Shown here piece by piece: positions 25,842 to 34,786 of a DNA stretch of 48,275 nt (positions are counted from its first letter, which is position 1; each line of letters starts with the position of its first letter). Below the pieces are notes generated by a model. The model was not told where the DNA came from. It did no database searches and saw nothing but the letters and a program-made list of their open reading frames with translations. A program made the position numbers and the translations under genes. Origin of the DNA: Provencibacterium sp. (GTDB lineage Bacteria; Bacillota; Clostridia; Oscillospirales; Ruminococcaceae); assembly GCA_022793895.1 (NCBI GenBank), contig JAAWDS010000028.1, forward strand, positions 1 to 48,275, written 5' to 3'.

Positions 25842-25874
25842 AACCGCATGGACAAGCTGTTCATGCGGTTTTTT
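25842..25874 (+). terminator. Terminator of the tRNA operon
   Basis: AACCGCATG (25842-25850) pairs with CATGCGGTT (25862-25870), followed by a T-run. Confidence 0.9.
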
Positions 25875-25950
25875 GTTTATGTCAGCTCCTCTCCCGCCCC
25901 CCTCCTTTTTACCAGAGGATCCCTTTTTCTCCCCCCATCCCGGCAAAGGC

Positions 25951-25979
25951 TTGAAAAATAGACGCGGGGCAGATATACT
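25951..25979 (+). promoter_or_regulatory. Promoter of the AraC-type regulator
   Basis: -35 TTGAAA (25951-25956), 17-bp spacer, -10 TATACT (25974-25979). The leader to the start codon is about 115 nt. Confidence 0.6.
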
Positions 25980-26100
25980 AAAAGAAAAGAAGGCCATCAC
26001 ATAAAAGCGGGATAGCTGTTGGCGCAGGGAAGAAGGCGCAGCCTAGGGGCCTCTGACAAGATCCCCCTGCGGCCGGTATCAATTAGGAGGGGACAGAACC

Positions 26101-28422
26101 ATGGCGGCAGTTTTTTCTAAGCCCGTTGGCCGGGAGCTGTGGAAGCGGCATCCGCACAACCTACGGAAATTATTCGAACAGCGTTCTTATTTTTCGTTGC
26201 TGCTTGTCACCTATTTAACGCTGCTCTTCTGCACGCTGCTGGTCAGCGTCCTTTTTTATCTTTGCGTTCTGCCCGCGATGGTACGCAGCGCCCAGATGCA
26301 GCAAACGGTTATTCTCAACCAAGGCGCCTTTGTGGTAGACAGCTATTTGAGCGGCGCGCGCACTGAGGCGCTGCAAATCGCACAAACCCAATATGCGGAA
26401 AACGTCGCCCGGCAGAAGGGCGCGTTTTCCGCTCAAGATTACTATGCGCAGTACCAGCTCTCCCAATTTCTTTCCCGCCGGACGAATGACAATCCGGTTA
26501 TCCTCGACTACTATCTCTATTTTGAGAACCTTGGCTGTATCTTCAGCTCTCAAAGCAAGTTTGACGGGGAAGATTACTATCAGAACCATCTCTATGCCGG
26601 CCGCCCCTTCAGCGAGCTGAGCGCCTTGACGAAGGAAAACCATTTTTCTGAGGTGCTGCAAATGCGCTCGCTGACCAACCCGCAGCGGGATGTCCTCCCG
26701 CTGGTCCAATCGATTCCGGCAACCGGCCCGGAAATCCTTCCTGCCGTGGTGATCGTCCATCTTGATCTCGAAGCCATCCGGCAGATTTTTGGACGGTTTA
26801 TTGAATCCAACGACGCCGCCATCTACCTCTTTGACGAACGCGGGAGATTCATCGCCGGGATAGGCGAGCACCTTACAGAACCGCCGCCGGAGCTGGCCGC
26901 GTTGGAGGGGAGCGAGCTGCTCAACCTCTCCGGCGCCCGCTCGCTGGCCTGTTCCTATGTTTCGGCGCAAAGCGGCTGGAAATATGTCACCAGCGTTCCG
27001 GAAAAAGCGGCCCTTGGCGACGCGTTCCGGCACCGGGACATTTTATTCGGGTTCGTCGCCTGCGAGCTGCTCATGGGGCTTGCGCTCAGTTTTCTGCTGG
27101 CCAGAGGCGCTCACCGGCCTCTGCGCCGTTTCGCCCAGCGTTTGGCCGATGCGGACGGCCCGGCCGGAGAGGAGAATAAAAACGAACTTCTCTATATCGA
27201 AAAGATCGTGGAACGAAGCATCCGCGAGCGCAACAATATGGAGCAAAAGATCGAGCATTACACCCCCATTCTCGCCTCCAACCTGCTGCTCAAGGTGATT
27301 ACCGGCACCTTCTCCGAAGGGGATGCTTCCGAAACGCTGGCCGACAACTTTGGCCTGCGGCTGGACGCCCCCTATAAAAGAGTACTGGTGTATCGTGTGG
27401 GTGCAACCGGCCACGTTTTCAGCGAGGATGCCGCTGTGGAGCTGGCTACCGTTAAATTTGTACTGATCAATATCCTGGACGATCTCTTCTCCCGCTCCTT
27501 CAGCGCATATGCCTGTGAGACCGGACGCGACGATGTGGCCGTCCTGCTCGGAATGGATACGCTGGACAGAGAAGCGGAGTTGGAGGAAATCTCTCAATAC
27601 GCCTCCTCCTTTATGCTCCAGAACTTCGGCGTAGAGATACAGGCCGGCGCCGGGGAGGCTTATCCGGCTCTGTCCCAGGCTGGGCAATCCTATACGCAAG
27701 CGCTCAGCGCGCTCCAAAAAGGTGTTATTAACCACAGCGCGTCGCTGCAATTTTTAGACAGTGCGAGCGCCCAAGGGCTTGTCTATCCCTTCGATCAATT
27801 CGAGGAGCGGCTAAAAAACCTGATCCGGAGCGGGGAGGATCAAAAGGCTATCGCCCTATTGGACGACGCCGTCTGCTGGCCGCAGGAACGCTCGCTGGAC
27901 CCGCAGATGACGCGCTGCCATTTCTTCAGCCTGATGGCGGTCTCCCTGCGGCTGACGGCCGGACAGGATACCCCGGCGGAAGATACAGCGGCCGCTATCG
28001 CGCGCTGCACATCACTGCCTGCTATCCGGGATTGTTTAGCGCCCTTTATCACCGCCCAATGTGAGGAACACCTCTCCGGCCAGAAGAAACGCGCCGACCG
28101 CCTTTGCCGCCGGATAGACGAGATCATCGAAACGGAATATGGAAACGCCGATCTGTGCCTCACCTTTATCGCCGATCGGTTGCAGATGAACGCCAGCTAC
28201 CTCTCCACCCTCTTCAAGCGGCAGACAGGGCGCAGCCTGATAGACGCTATCCAGGCCGTGCGGGTGGCGCATGCCGGGGATTTGCTGCTAAACACCGAAC
28301 TGGATATCGGCCGCATTGCGCAGCAGGTCGGCTATTCCAACTACAGCGCGCTCATCCGGGCCTTTAAAAAGCTATATGGCATTACGCCCGGACAGTACCG
28401 GAGCATTCACATGAAGAAGTAA
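26101..28422 (+). CDS. Membrane-bound AraC-family sensor-regulator
   Basis: 773 aa, with AGGAGGGG before the ATG. The layout is typical of regulators next to Lpl-type oligosaccharide ABC transporters: a cytosolic N-terminus, helix one (about 31-57), a large extracellular Cache-like sensor domain, helix two (about 308-332), a long cytosolic linker, and a C-terminal AraC DNA-binding domain with two helix-turn-helix units (about 665-770; MNASYLSTLFKRQTGRSL, then IAQQVGYSNYSALIRAFKK). It probably senses an extracellular sugar, or sugar loaded on the adjacent binding protein, and activates the transporter genes. Candidate target motifs lie upstream of both the binding-protein and permease promoters. 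Confidence 0.9.
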   Translation: MAAVFSKPVGRELWKRHPHNLRKLFEQRSYFSLLLVTYLTLLFCTLLVSVLFYLCVLPAMVRSAQMQQTVILNQGAFVVDSYLSGARTEALQIAQTQYAENVARQKGAFSAQDYYAQYQLSQFLSRRTNDNPVILDYYLYFENLGCIFSSQSKFDGEDYYQNHLYAGRPFSELSALTKENHFSEVLQMRSLTNPQRDVLPLVQSIPATGPEILPAVVIVHLDLEAIRQIFGRFIESNDAAIYLFDERGRFIAGIGEHLTEPPPELAALEGSELLNLSGARSLACSYVSAQSGWKYVTSVPEKAALGDAFRHRDILFGFVACELLMGLALSFLLARGAHRPLRRFAQRLADADGPAGEENKNELLYIEKIVERSIRERNNMEQKIEHYTPILASNLLLKVITGTFSEGDASETLADNFGLRLDAPYKRVLVYRVGATGHVFSEDAAVELATVKFVLINILDDLFSRSFSAYACETGRDDVAVLLGMDTLDREAELEEISQYASSFMLQNFGVEIQAGAGEAYPALSQAGQSYTQALSALQKGVINHSASLQFLDSASAQGLVYPFDQFEERLKNLIRSGEDQKAIALLDDAVCWPQERSLDPQMTRCHFFSLMAVSLRLTAGQDTPAEDTAAAIARCTSLPAIRDCLAPFITAQCEEHLSGQKKRADRLCRRIDEIIETEYGNADLCLTFIADRLQMNASYLSTLFKRQTGRSLIDAIQAVRVAHAGDLLLNTELDIGRIAQQVGYSNYSALIRAFKKLYGITPGQYRSIHMKK

Positions 28423-28477
28423 ACAGCTAATCCTTTGGTTCTTATTGCATTTCCCTAGTTTTCCCGGAATCCAAAAA

Positions 28478-28534
28478 TATAAAAGTATAACTATAAACTC
28501 TTCTCTTTTCATTCCCTTCCCCCTTCTTTATAAT
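28478..28534 (+). promoter_or_regulatory. Promoter and candidate AraC site of the binding-protein gene
   Basis: -35 TTTTCA (28506-28511), 17-bp spacer, -10 TATAAT (28529-28534). Upstream are TATAAAAGT (28478-28486) and CTATAAACT (28491-28499). The second TATAAA begins 14 bp before the -35 box, the same offset as at the permease promoter at 37.8 kb. Confidence 0.55.
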
Positions 28535-28556
28535 GGGGATACCAAGCGCGGAATGA

Positions 28557-28706
28557 AAAGTGTACATTTAAAAACACAACCGTACAAGAGCATATACCCG
28601 TTTATAGGGTATAAATTCTGTTCAGTTCGTCTAATGCGGGCTGTTTTTTTATGCCCTCTTTTCCTTAAACTGCGCAGCAGCGCAGCCGTTGCCAAATGTA
28701 CACTTT
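28557..28706 (+). promoter_or_regulatory. Structured leader or paired operators before the binding-protein gene
   Basis: AAAGTGTACATTT (28557-28569) and its exact complement AAATGTACACTTT (28694-28706) bracket 124 nt. Between them are TATACCC/GGGTATA (28593-28613), a GGGC...GCCC pairing around a T-run (about 28638-28655) and CTGCGC/GCGCAG near 28670-28685. Each outer arm is itself a near-palindrome centred on TGTACA, 136 bp apart centre to centre. As RNA this forms a multibranched fold closed by a 13-bp stem; as DNA it could be two operators. Confidence 0.5.
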
Positions 28707-28743
28707 ATTGCCCGCGCGCTATAAAGAAAGGGAGGCATTCACC

Positions 28744-30453
28744 ATGCTGAAAAAAGGCCTTTGTCTATCCGTGTGCATTGCTATGCTGGCAGGAGCTCTG
28801 ACCGGCTGCGGGCAGGGCGCGGCGCAAGGACCGGCCGGATCATCCTCGTCCGCCGCTCCCGCTTCCAGCGCAGCGTCCAGTGCGGCTCCCAGCGCAGCCG
28901 CTTCCGAAGGGGAACCGGCTTCTTCCGGTCCCGAAGAGCTTACCCTTCCCATCGTAAGCGAGCCGCTGACCCTCACTTGCTTCATGGAGCTGGATGCGAA
29001 GGTTTCCGCATCCAAAAAGAGCGTAGCGGAGGTAGCGTCTTATCAGGAGATCATGGAGAAAACCGGTATTACCATCCAGTTCCAGCATCCTCCGGCGGGT
29101 CAGGAAAAGGAGCAGTTCAACCTCATGCTCGCCTCGAACGATCTGACCGATATCATCTACTATAACTGGCTCACCGTTCCCGGCGGCCCGGCGAAGGCTA
29201 TTCTGGACAAGCAGATTATCCCGCTCAACGATGTCGTCGCCCAGTATGCCCCCAACCTGTCGGCGATGTTTGAAGAAAAAGCGACGGCCAGAAAGCAATC
29301 CGTGCTAGACGACGGCACCCTTTACATGTTCCCGATGATCCGCGTGCGCACCGGCACCGAGGAATGGTTCCGCTTGCTCGGCCCGATCTACCGCAAGGAT
29401 TGGCTGGACAAGCTGAACCTGGAAGCGCCTACCACCATCGATGAGATGTACACCGTTCTCAAAGCCTTTAAGGAGCAGGATCCCAACGGCAACGGCCAAG
29501 CGGATGAAATTCCCTTCACCTCCCAAAAGGCCGGGGGCGAAGCTGCCTACCTTTCTGCATTTGCCCCTGCCTTCGGCATCGTCAACGGCTTTTACAACGA
29601 TAACGGGACGGTAAAATACGGCCCGCTCGAACCTGCCTACAAGGACTATGTGGAAACGATGAACAAATGGTATGCAGAAGGGCTGATCGACCCGGAATAT
29701 ACCATTAACGACGCCAAGGCGATGAATCAGAAGATCCTGAGCAACCAGGCGGGCTGTTATTTCGGTCTCATTGCCGCCAACCTGGGCACCTACCTCGACG
29801 CCATGAACGGACAGGACGGCTTTGATCTGACAGCCGGTCCCTGGCTGACCGGCCCTGCCGGCAAGCCTTACACCAATGCTGTCGACTATATCAAAATCGT
29901 TGTAGGCACCGGCAAGGCGATCTCTACCAGCAACAAGCACGTGAAGGAGACGGTCAAGTTCCTGGACTATTTCTACAGCGAGGAAGGAATCCTTACCTCC
30001 AACTTTGGCCGTGAGGGCGAGAGCTACACCATGCAGGACGGCAAGGCGATCTTTACCGATGCGGTTCTCAAAAACACCCAAGGCCTGACCACAGCGCAGG
30101 CGCTCTCCCAGTATGCGCTTTCCACCGCCAATGATGCGATGGTAAAAACGAGCGAATATTTTGAACAGGTTTCGCTGCTCTATCCACAGCAGGCCGCCAC
30201 GCAGGAGATCTGGGCGTCTGCCGATACCAGCCTGCTGCTCCCGCCGGTATCCTACACCACCGAGGAAAGCACCGAATATGCGCAGATCATGAATGAGATT
30301 CAGACCTATCTGGATGAAAACCTGATTAAGCTCATCATGGGCGTTACGCCGATGTCCGAATACGACAACTTTGTAAACGGCGTCAAGGGGCTGGGGATCG
30401 ACCGCGCCCTCGCCATCTCCCAAGCGGCTTATGACCGCTACATGCAGCGCTAA
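28744..30453 (+). CDS. ABC transporter solute-binding lipoprotein (LplA-like, family 1)
   Basis: 569 aa. The start at 28744 follows AAAGGGAGG with 8-nt spacing; an upstream in-frame ATG lies inside the leader structure and is rejected. Lipoprotein signal with LTGC, lipidated Cys22, then a Ser/Ala-rich spacer (about 27-62). The large mature domain has the features of oligosaccharide-binding proteins that work with LplB/LplC permeases (FKEQDPNGNGQADEIPF, near 240-256, is typical of this family, as is the MNKWYAEGLIDPEY segment). The cognate permeases are probably the pair at 38-39.9 kb, 7.5 kb away. No ATPase gene is present; such systems often share a common MsmX-like ATPase. Confidence 0.92.
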   Translation: MLKKGLCLSVCIAMLAGALTGCGQGAAQGPAGSSSSAAPASSAASSAAPSAAASEGEPASSGPEELTLPIVSEPLTLTCFMELDAKVSASKKSVAEVASYQEIMEKTGITIQFQHPPAGQEKEQFNLMLASNDLTDIIYYNWLTVPGGPAKAILDKQIIPLNDVVAQYAPNLSAMFEEKATARKQSVLDDGTLYMFPMIRVRTGTEEWFRLLGPIYRKDWLDKLNLEAPTTIDEMYTVLKAFKEQDPNGNGQADEIPFTSQKAGGEAAYLSAFAPAFGIVNGFYNDNGTVKYGPLEPAYKDYVETMNKWYAEGLIDPEYTINDAKAMNQKILSNQAGCYFGLIAANLGTYLDAMNGQDGFDLTAGPWLTGPAGKPYTNAVDYIKIVVGTGKAISTSNKHVKETVKFLDYFYSEEGILTSNFGREGESYTMQDGKAIFTDAVLKNTQGLTTAQALSQYALSTANDAMVKTSEYFEQVSLLYPQQAATQEIWASADTSLLLPPVSYTTEESTEYAQIMNEIQTYLDENLIKLIMGVTPMSEYDNFVNGVKGLGIDRALAISQAAYDRYMQR

Positions 30454-30492
30454 AACCGCAGCCCTGTATTACCTTTATGATAACGGCAAAAT

Positions 30493-30521
30493 GAGGCCGG
30501 GCCCGTCATGGGCCCGGCCTC
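30493..30521. terminator. Bidirectional terminator between the binding-protein gene and the exporter operon
   Basis: A 12-bp perfect stem, GAGGCCGGGCCC (30493-30504) with GGGCCCGGCCTC (30510-30521), loop GTCAT. The T-tract is better on the minus strand (CATTTTGCC) than on the plus strand. Confidence 0.8.
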
Positions 30522-30558
30522 GTTGTATTCCCTCCAAACCGCCGCCGGTCGGTCCGCA

Positions 30559-32385
30559 TCAGGTTTTCTGTCCGGCGAACTGGGTCATGTAGAGCTCATA
30601 ATACCGTCCCCGCTGCCGCAGCAGCTCCCGGTGGTTCCCCGTCTCCACAATCCGTCCCTCGTCCATGACGACAATCACATCCGCATCCTGAATCGTCGAG
30701 AGCCGGTGGGCGATAATGATGCTGGTGCGCTCGCGCATGAGGCGCACCATCGCATCCTGAATATTCTTCTCCGTCCGGGTATCGACGCTGGAGGTCGCCT
30801 CATCCAGAATCAGAATCTTGGGGTCCGCCAAGAAGGCGCGCCCGATCGAGAGCAGCTGCCGCTGGCCCTGCGAGAGGTTGGCCCCGGAGCCGGAGAGCAT
30901 CGTATCATAGCCGTCGCGCAGCTTGCAGACCATAGCATGGCAGTTGCTCATCTTGGCCGCCTCCACCATCTGCGCATCCGAAGCCTCCAGGTTGGAATAT
31001 TTGAGATTGCCGCGGATGGTGTCGGAGAACAGAACGGTATCCTGCAAAACAATGGCGGCGCCGCGCCGCAGCGCATCGCTGCCAATGTCGCGGATGTTCA
31101 CCCCGTCGATAAGGATCTCCCCGCTGTCGATGTCATAAAAACGCATGAGCAGGTTGACGACGGTGGTTTTCCCGCTGCCGGTTGCGCCGACCAGCGCCAC
31201 CTTCTGCCCGGCGCGGACCTCCAGGCTGAAATCATGCAGGACGGGCTTGCCCGGCAGATAGGAAAAATTGACCTTGCGGAAGGTAACGGTCCCCCGGCTG
31301 CCCTCCATCGTCCTCTCGCCGCTCTTGTCCTCCGGCGGCTCCTCCAAAACGGCAAACACCCGCTCCGCACCGGCAACCGCCGTTTGGATCTGCCCATAGA
31401 GCTGGGCAATTTCATTGATGGGGCGGCCAAACTGCTTGGCGTAGACGATGAAGGCAGAGATAACGCCGATCGAGATCATCCCCCTCAGCGCGAAGAAACC
31501 GCCCATCGCCGCAATGATGACAAAGCCGATGTTGCTGATGAGGTTCATGACCGGCCCCATCGATCCGCCTAGGATCTCCGCCTTGATGCCGGTTTTGGTC
31601 AGCTCATCGGAGGTCTCGTCAAAGCGCTTAATCACCGCCTCCTGCCGGTTGTAGGCAACCACCGTCCGGTAGCCGCTCACCATCTCCTCCACCGTGCTGT
31701 TGAGGCTGCCCAGCAATAGCTGGCGCTTGCGGAAAAAACGGCGCATCGCCGCCGAAAGATATTTGGTCGCCACCACGTTGAGCACCACCGTTAGACAGGA
31801 GAGCAGCGCCAGCTGCCAGCAATAGCTCAGCATCATCGCCACTGTGCCCAGAATGGTTAAGACGCCGGAGACCAGCGATCCCAGCGATTGGGAAACGGTG
31901 TTGGAGATGTTCTCCACATCGTTGGTCATGCGGCTCATGACGTCGCCGTGCGCATGGCTGTCCAGATAGCGGATGGGGAGGTTGACAATCCGATCGAACA
32001 GCTCTTCGCGCATCCGCCGCACGATCCTCTGGCTGAGATGGGCGCTCAACAGACTCTGGAACAGCGTCCCCACGCCATAGAGCAGGTAAAGGCCCACCAT
32101 CCATAGCAGCACAGGGCCCAGCTCATCGAAGGCGCCGGCGGTGATCTGGTCGATAGCGCGGCTCTGGAAGCTGGGGGCGAGAACCGAGCAGAGCACTACC
32201 GCGCTGACCACCAATAGCAGCGCGAGGATCATCCGCCGCTCCCGGCTGAAATAGCGCAGGAGCTGCCGGACGGTCTTTTTCCCATCCTCCGGTTTTTCAA
32301 TGGGCGCCACGCCCATGCGCGGCCCCGGCCCCCGGTGGCCGGGCATGCGGAAATTCGGGTTCTGTGCCTGAGGCTCCTTAGGCAT
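30559..32385 (-). CDS. ABC exporter half-transporter, catalytic subunit
   Basis: 608 aa with six membrane helices followed by an ATP-binding domain: Walker A GATGSGKTT (about 397-405), signature LSQGQ (about 500) and Walker B ILDEATSS with the catalytic Glu. A basic, proline-rich N-terminal tail precedes the first helix. The start overlaps the end of the preceding half-transporter by 8 bp, so the two are translationally coupled and almost certainly form a heterodimer (BmrCD/TM287-288 type). The changed LSQGQ signature and the partner's altered Walker B would together form one weak ATP site. Drug or lipid export is likely; the substrate is unknown. Regulated by the MarR protein at the head of the operon. 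Confidence 0.93.
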   Translation of the reverse strand: MPKEPQAQNPNFRMPGHRGPGPRMGVAPIEKPEDGKKTVRQLLRYFSRERRMILALLLVVSAVVLCSVLAPSFQSRAIDQITAGAFDELGPVLLWMVGLYLLYGVGTLFQSLLSAHLSQRIVRRMREELFDRIVNLPIRYLDSHAHGDVMSRMTNDVENISNTVSQSLGSLVSGVLTILGTVAMMLSYCWQLALLSCLTVVLNVVATKYLSAAMRRFFRKRQLLLGSLNSTVEEMVSGYRTVVAYNRQEAVIKRFDETSDELTKTGIKAEILGGSMGPVMNLISNIGFVIIAAMGGFFALRGMISIGVISAFIVYAKQFGRPINEIAQLYGQIQTAVAGAERVFAVLEEPPEDKSGERTMEGSRGTVTFRKVNFSYLPGKPVLHDFSLEVRAGQKVALVGATGSGKTTVVNLLMRFYDIDSGEILIDGVNIRDIGSDALRRGAAIVLQDTVLFSDTIRGNLKYSNLEASDAQMVEAAKMSNCHAMVCKLRDGYDTMLSGSGANLSQGQRQLLSIGRAFLADPKILILDEATSSVDTRTEKNIQDAMVRLMRERTSIIIAHRLSTIQDADVIVVMDEGRIVETGNHRELLRQRGRYYELYMTQFAGQKT

Positions 32386-34123
32386 CCGTCTCGTCTCCCT
32401 TCCTTAGCTGGGAATTGTAGATATCCTGATAGATGGGGCAGCCCGCCATCAGCTCGTCGTGGCTGCCGCAGGCGGCCAGCCGGCCGTTGTCAATGACCGC
32501 AATGCGGTCGGCGCTGCGGACCGAGGCGATGCGCTGGGCAATAATGATTTTGGTCGCCGCGCCGTGCGAAGTTCGAAGCGCCGCATAGAGCTGCGCTTCG
32601 GTTTTCAAATCGAGCGCGCTGGTGGCGTCGTCAAAAATCAAAACCCTAGCATCCTTCAAAATCGCCCGGCTGATAGCGACGCGCTGCTTCTGCCCGCCGG
32701 AGAGGCTCGCGCCCATCTCGGAAACGGCGGTCTCATAGCCGTCGGGCTGGCGGGCAATGAAGTCCGCCGCCTGCGCGACCGAGGCCGCGCGCTCGATCTC
32801 CTCCGGCCCGGCTCCCTCCCGGCCCCACCGGATGTTTTCGGCAATGCTCATGTTAAACAGCTCGCTTTTCTGGAGGGCAATGGCCACCCGGCCGCGCAGC
32901 TCCTTGAGCGGATACTCCCGGACATCCACGCCGTCCAGAAGGACGACGCCCTCGGCGGCGTCATAAAACCGGGGGATAAGCTGGACCAGTGTGGATTTCC
33001 CGCTGCCGGTCGCGCCCAGAATGCCGAAGGTCTCCCCCGCATGGATGGTGAGGTTGATATGCTCCAGCACCCGCTCGCCGCTCCCGCCCGGATAGGCAAA
33101 GGAGACATCCCGAAATTCAATTTTTCCAACCGGTCCGGCCGGGGACGGGACTGTAGCCCCATCCGCAAGCGCGGGCTCGCAGTCGAGCACCTCCCGCAGC
33201 CGGCGGGCGGAGGCCGCCCCGCGGGAAACCGTCTGGAAAATACCCGCCAGCATGATGACGCTATGTAAAATCTGTGAAACGTAGGTAACGGCCGCCATGA
33301 TGCTCCCCGGCGTCAGCCCGCCGGACTGAACGCGGATAGATCCCATATAGAGGATAGCCACCACCGCCAGGTTCATCAGGATGTTCATCAGCGGCATCAT
33401 GTAGGAAAACAGCACCAGCACGCGCAGCTGCGTATCCACCAGCTCGCCGTTGGCCCGGCCGAAGCGCTCCTTTTCATATTCCTCCCGGACGTATGCCTTC
33501 ACCGTCCGCGCGCCGGAGACGTTCTCTTGGACCACGCTGTTCACCTGATCGAGCTTCTGCTGAAGTTTCCCGAAAATGGGGTTGGCCTTGGCGATAAAGA
33601 ACAGCATCAAGCCAAGTACAAAGGGAAGCGCGCAGGCGATCACAACGCCGAAGCTGAGATCCAGCGCGACCATGCAGAAAATGCCGCCCGCAAACAGCAT
33701 GAAGGTGCGCACAAAGCCGCGGATAGCCTGCATCACCAGATTCTGCACCTGGGTGACGTCGTTGGTCACACGGGTGATGAGCGACCCGGTGGAAAAGCGG
33801 TCGGTCTGCTGGAAGGAGAGCGCCATCACCCTGCGAAAGCAGTCCTTGCGGATGTCGTTTCCAAAATGCTGCCCGCAGAAGTTGGCGAACACCCCGGAGA
33901 GGACGCCGCAGCTTCCTCCCAGCGCGAGCAACCCGATCATCTGTAGGCCGGTGATCAAAATCAGGCGCAGGTTGCCGGTCCCCCCGCTGGAAAGGCCGAG
34001 CACCCCTTCATCTACAATCGTGCTCATAAGCTGCGGCTGCAACAGATCCGCCACTACCTCGCCCACCATGAACAGTGGGGCGAGCAGCGCATAGACCCAA
34101 TATTTTTTTAGGTATTTGAGCAA
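32378..34123 (-). CDS. ABC exporter half-transporter with degenerate catalytic site
   Basis: 581 aa; six membrane helices then a nucleotide-binding domain with Walker A GATGSGKST (about 371-379), a normal LSGGQ (about 472) and Walker B LIFDDATSALD (about 490-500). The catalytic Glu after Walker B is Asp. In heterodimeric exporters this marks the subunit that forms the non-hydrolysing site. Its start overlaps the MarR gene by 16 bp and its end overlaps the partner gene by 8 bp. Confidence 0.93.
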   Translation of the reverse strand: MLKYLKKYWVYALLAPLFMVGEVVADLLQPQLMSTIVDEGVLGLSSGGTGNLRLILITGLQMIGLLALGGSCGVLSGVFANFCGQHFGNDIRKDCFRRVMALSFQQTDRFSTGSLITRVTNDVTQVQNLVMQAIRGFVRTFMLFAGGIFCMVALDLSFGVVIACALPFVLGLMLFFIAKANPIFGKLQQKLDQVNSVVQENVSGARTVKAYVREEYEKERFGRANGELVDTQLRVLVLFSYMMPLMNILMNLAVVAILYMGSIRVQSGGLTPGSIMAAVTYVSQILHSVIMLAGIFQTVSRGAASARRLREVLDCEPALADGATVPSPAGPVGKIEFRDVSFAYPGGSGERVLEHINLTIHAGETFGILGATGSGKSTLVQLIPRFYDAAEGVVLLDGVDVREYPLKELRGRVAIALQKSELFNMSIAENIRWGREGAGPEEIERAASVAQAADFIARQPDGYETAVSEMGASLSGGQKQRVAISRAILKDARVLIFDDATSALDLKTEAQLYAALRTSHGAATKIIIAQRIASVRSADRIAVIDNGRLAACGSHDELMAGCPIYQDIYNSQLRKGDETDA

Positions 34124-34590
34124 GACTTTCCTTCCTCCTTTTCTTCTCCGGCGCCCTTGTGGTTAAAAAGGGCGCGGTCATACTGCGCGCGCCAGCGCGC
34201 AAGCAGCTTCTCCAGCAGCGAAGAAAGCTGGCGCTGCTCCTCAGGCGAGAGCGCTTCGAAAAGCTGCGCCTCCTGCCGGCGGTTCTCCCGTTCGTGCCGC
34301 GCAAGCGCCGCCTCCCCTTCTTCGCTGATGCGCAGCAGCACCTGCCTGCGGTCTTTCTCGGACCGCTCCCGGAGGACGAGCCCCGTCCCCTCCAGCTTGC
34401 CCACCAGCTCGCTCATCGAGCCGGGCCGGATCCGCACCATCTCCTGAAGCTCCCTCTGGGTAAGCTGGCCCTTCTCCCGCAGCATGCGCAGAATGCGCGC
34501 CTGCCCATGCTTTCCCCCGCCGCGGTGGTGAAGAAAATGGCCGCATAGCTCCAGCTGCGCGAGCAGCTCCCGGTTTTCCGTTCTCTCCAT
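34108..34590 (-). CDS. MarR-family transcriptional regulator
   Basis: 160 aa winged-helix protein: the recognition region LTQRELQEMVRIRPGSMSEL, the wing SEKDRRQVLLRISEEG and a C-terminal dimerisation helix. Family members usually repress a linked efflux operon and let go when a small toxic ligand binds. It is the first gene of MarR - exporter - exporter and has AGGGG before its ATG, so autoregulation at the promoter below is likely. The histidine-rich N-terminal region (CGHFLHHRGGGKHGQ) is a little unusual and could bind metal; this is speculative. Confidence 0.88.
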   Translation of the reverse strand: MERTENRELLAQLELCGHFLHHRGGGKHGQARILRMLREKGQLTQRELQEMVRIRPGSMSELVGKLEGTGLVLRERSEKDRRQVLLRISEEGEAALARHERENRRQEAQLFEALSPEEQRQLSSLLEKLLARWRAQYDRALFNHKGAGEEKEEGKSCSNT

Positions 34591-34692
34591 AACCTACCCC
34601 TTCTTGTTGATAGCTGCGCTGTCAACATCCTTTTCGCCAGCCCCGCCTCCCGCCGCTCTCACGGCAGACGGGACGGACGGCATTTCTTTCCT

Positions 34693-34721
34693 ATTTTATT
34701 CCTGCCGGGAGCATTTGTCAA
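34693..34721 (-). promoter_or_regulatory. Promoter of the MarR-exporter operon
   Basis: Minus-strand -35 TTGACA (34716-34721), 17-bp spacer, -10 TAAAAT (34693-34698). The imperfect dyad CCTAAC...GTTGG (about 34725-34742) lies just upstream and is a weak candidate MarR site, shared with the divergent P-ATPase gene. Confidence 0.7.
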
Positions 34722-34786
34722 GGTGCCTAACGAATTATGTTGGTATTGTGATGAAAAGGCATAATCCGGGCGGGAGGGGAATAAAA

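Noticed and set aside
34604-34786. Extended N-terminus of the P-ATPase
   Set aside because: The added codons overlap the divergent MarR promoter and have no ribosome site. The ATG at 34787 follows GGGAGGGG.
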